A DNA stretch of 5,590 nt, from NCBI GenBank assembly GCA_964371695.1, contig CAYJOG010000209.1, positions 1 through 5,590 on the forward strand. The letters run 5' to 3'. The translations under genes and the position numbers were made by a program. Positions 4,115 to 5,590 of this stretch are shown piece by piece. How positions within the stretch are numbered: position 1 is the first letter of the stretch; every line of letters begins with the position of its first letter. Under the pieces are notes generated by a model. It had not been told where the DNA came from. It did not search any database and saw nothing but the letters and a program-made list of their open reading frames with translations. The DNA comes from CAYJOG01 sp964371695 [NCBI: uncultured bacterium]. Its GTDB lineage: Bacteria > CAYJOG01.

Positions 4115-5590
4115 ATGAAAAACACCCTCCGCCAACAGGTCGGCCACAGCTTTTTTATTGTGCTGCTGCTGCTGGCGGCCCTGGCGCTGGCCACGGGCAA
4201 CAACCTCATGCGTCAGCAGGGGGCCCTGAAAGAGGCCAACGCCCACCTGCTGGCGCTGTCGCACCTTTCAGAAATTGACCAGTTGCTGATGGAAGACCTG
4301 AACCAGCAAATGCGGGCGGGCATGAGCAATCAGGCGGGTGTGGAAACCAACATCCGCCGCGTGCATGAAGACATCGCCGTCACCATCCGGCGGCTGAAGT
4401 TTCTCAAAAACCTGCCACGCACCGCCCACGAAGCTTTGGATACGTTGCAGGAAGTGCTGGACAAAACACCCATGCACGTGGCCGAGCTGGCGGTGGCCCG
4501 CGAACTGGGCGACGAGGCCATGGCCCAGGAAGTGGCCCGGCAGATACAGGACGACGTGAACGTGGTGATCCGCCTGAGCGAAGGCGTGCGGGGCGCCGTG
4601 CTCACCAGCAACGAAGCCGCCAACCAGAAGCGCTTTGAGCGGGCCTCGCGGGATTTCATGCTGCTGCTGGCCCTGGTGCTGGTGTCGTTGGTGGTGACGG
4701 TGGGCGTGGGTCTGGGGCTGGCGGGGCGGCTGGTGCGGCCCGTGGAAAGTTTCATGCGCGTCACCAACCGCATCCGCGAAGGCGACTACCGCACCAAAGT
4801 GCAGGTGCCCCACGACGCCCCCCGCGAAATCAAGCAACTGGCCGGCTCACTCTTCAACCTGCAGCACAACCTGCTGGTGCAGCAGGTCAAACGCGAAGAA
4901 GCCGAGCGCCAGCTCATTCACGGCGCGTTTCATGATTCGCTCACGGGCCTTGCCAACCGCGCCTTGCTGTTTGACCGCCTGAACTGGTCCATGAGCCACG
5001 CCCGGCGGCACGCCGACCGTTTCTTTGCCCTGCTTTATCTGGACCTGGACCGTTTCAAGGTGGTCAACGACAGCCTGGGCCATCACTATGGTGACAAACT
5101 GCTGGTGCAGGTGAGCCGCAGGCTGGAAGGCCTGCTGCGGCAGAACGACACCCTGGCCCGCATTGGCGGGGATGAGTTCACCATTCTGCTGGACTCGGTG
5201 AAGACGCCCCACGACATCACCCTGGTGGCCGGGCGCATTCAATACGCCCTCAGCCGCCCTTATCTCATCGAGGGCAAAGAAGTCGAGACCAGTTGCAGCA
5301 TGGGGGTGGTGACCTACTCCAAAAACTATGAAACCGCCGAGGAAATGCTGCGCGACGCAGACATCGCCCTGTACCGCGCCAAGGCGCGGGGCCGGTCGCG
5401 GTTTGAGGTGTTCGACGCCGCCATGCATCAGGAACAACAGCGCCTGCACGAAATCGAAATCGAACTGCGCGGCGCGCTGAAACGCCGCGAACTGGAAGTG
5501 CATTACCAACCGGTGGTAGACCTGAAAACCGGCGCACCGGCGGGGCTGGAGGCCCTTTGCCGCTGGAAAAACCGCAAGGGAGAATGGATC
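4115..5590 (+). CDS. Membrane HAMP-GGDEF-EAL cyclic di-GMP enzyme, partial
   Basis: The reading frame runs 492 codons to the window edge without a stop. Domains in order: transmembrane helix 1 at about 12-28; a helical periplasmic sensor region at about 29-178, four-helix-bundle-like, ligand unknown; transmembrane helix 2 at about 181-203; HAMP at about 203-258 (RPVESFMRVTNRI, GDY); GGDEF domain from HDSLTGLANR at 273-282. The metal and nucleotide residues D310, N318 and D319 (DLDRFKVVNDSLGH) and an intact GGDEF at 351-355 predict diguanylate cyclase activity. R-Q-N-D at 342-345 is the inhibitory I-site at the canonical spacing. An EAL phosphodiesterase domain begins at about 457 with YQPVVDL and E-A-L at 479-481, then is cut off, so its catalytic state cannot be judged. 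It has no Shine-Dalgarno sequence: the 20 bases before the ATG are nearly all C and A. Its operon and partners are not visible. Confidence 0.93.
   Translation, partial: MKNTLRQQVGHSFFIVLLLLAALALATGNNLMRQQGALKEANAHLLALSHLSEIDQLLMEDLNQQMRAGMSNQAGVETNIRRVHEDIAVTIRRLKFLKNLPRTAHEALDTLQEVLDKTPMHVAELAVARELGDEAMAQEVARQIQDDVNVVIRLSEGVRGAVLTSNEAANQKRFERASRDFMLLLALVLVSLVVTVGVGLGLAGRLVRPVESFMRVTNRIREGDYRTKVQVPHDAPREIKQLAGSLFNLQHNLLVQQVKREEAERQLIHGAFHDSLTGLANRALLFDRLNWSMSHARRHADRFFALLYLDLDRFKVVNDSLGHHYGDKLLVQVSRRLEGLLRQNDTLARIGGDEFTILLDSVKTPHDITLVAGRIQYALSRPYLIEGKEVETSCSMGVVTYSKNYETAEEMLRDADIALYRAKARGRSRFEVFDAAMHQEQQRLHEIEIELRGALKRRELEVHYQPVVDLKTGAPAGLEALCRWKNRKGEWI

Noticed and set aside
4268-5509. Minus-strand open frames opposite the GGDEF gene
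   Set aside because: Histidine- and glutamine-rich shadows; the plus frame carries GGDEF, the I-site, HAMP and the EAL start.

Overview
The window comes from a GC-rich Gram-negative bacterium that I cannot place further. The Gram-negative inference rests on two things: a hydrolase with a signal peptide, and an inner-membrane HAMP-GGDEF-EAL protein of a type common in proteobacteria and related phyla. No protein-coding start has a recognisable Shine-Dalgarno sequence. Two starts instead have a -10-like hexamer exactly 6 nt upstream of the ATG.

Layout, left to right. Bases 1-128 hold three consecutive hairpins and perhaps the last codons of an upstream gene. Bases 129-170 hold a perfect 14-bp inverted repeat, built of two TGAANNTTCA dyads, that abuts a -10-like box. 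Next is a secreted alpha/beta hydrolase with an extra C-terminal beta-sandwich-like domain (198-1523, +). It converges on a minus-strand cluster read from 2894 down to 1536: a membrane-anchored ankyrin-repeat protein, a small DUF5678-like protein, and a single-domain retropepsin-like aspartic protease whose start overlaps the small gene. Divergent from the ankyrin gene, 53 bp away, is a TetR-family regulator (2948-3625, +). A 489-bp gene-free stretch (3626-4114) carries two diverged 73-bp copies of a structured repeat in inverted orientation, plus a third partial copy. The window ends inside a membrane-bound diguanylate cyclase/phosphodiesterase (4115 to beyond 5590, +).

How the parts may work together is mostly inference. 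The small protein and the protease overlap and are probably translationally coupled; the ankyrin gene may share their transcript. The TetR gene could control the divergent ankyrin gene and itself. The dyad before the hydrolase looks like an operator of TetR type, but nothing in the sequence shows that this particular TetR protein binds it. The GGDEF-EAL gene looks like an independent unit.

The most unusual feature is the repeat pair at 3714-3911. Its long palindromes differ in sequence between copies, yet each stays perfectly self-complementary, which points to selection for, or copying of, a DNA or RNA fold rather than a primary sequence.
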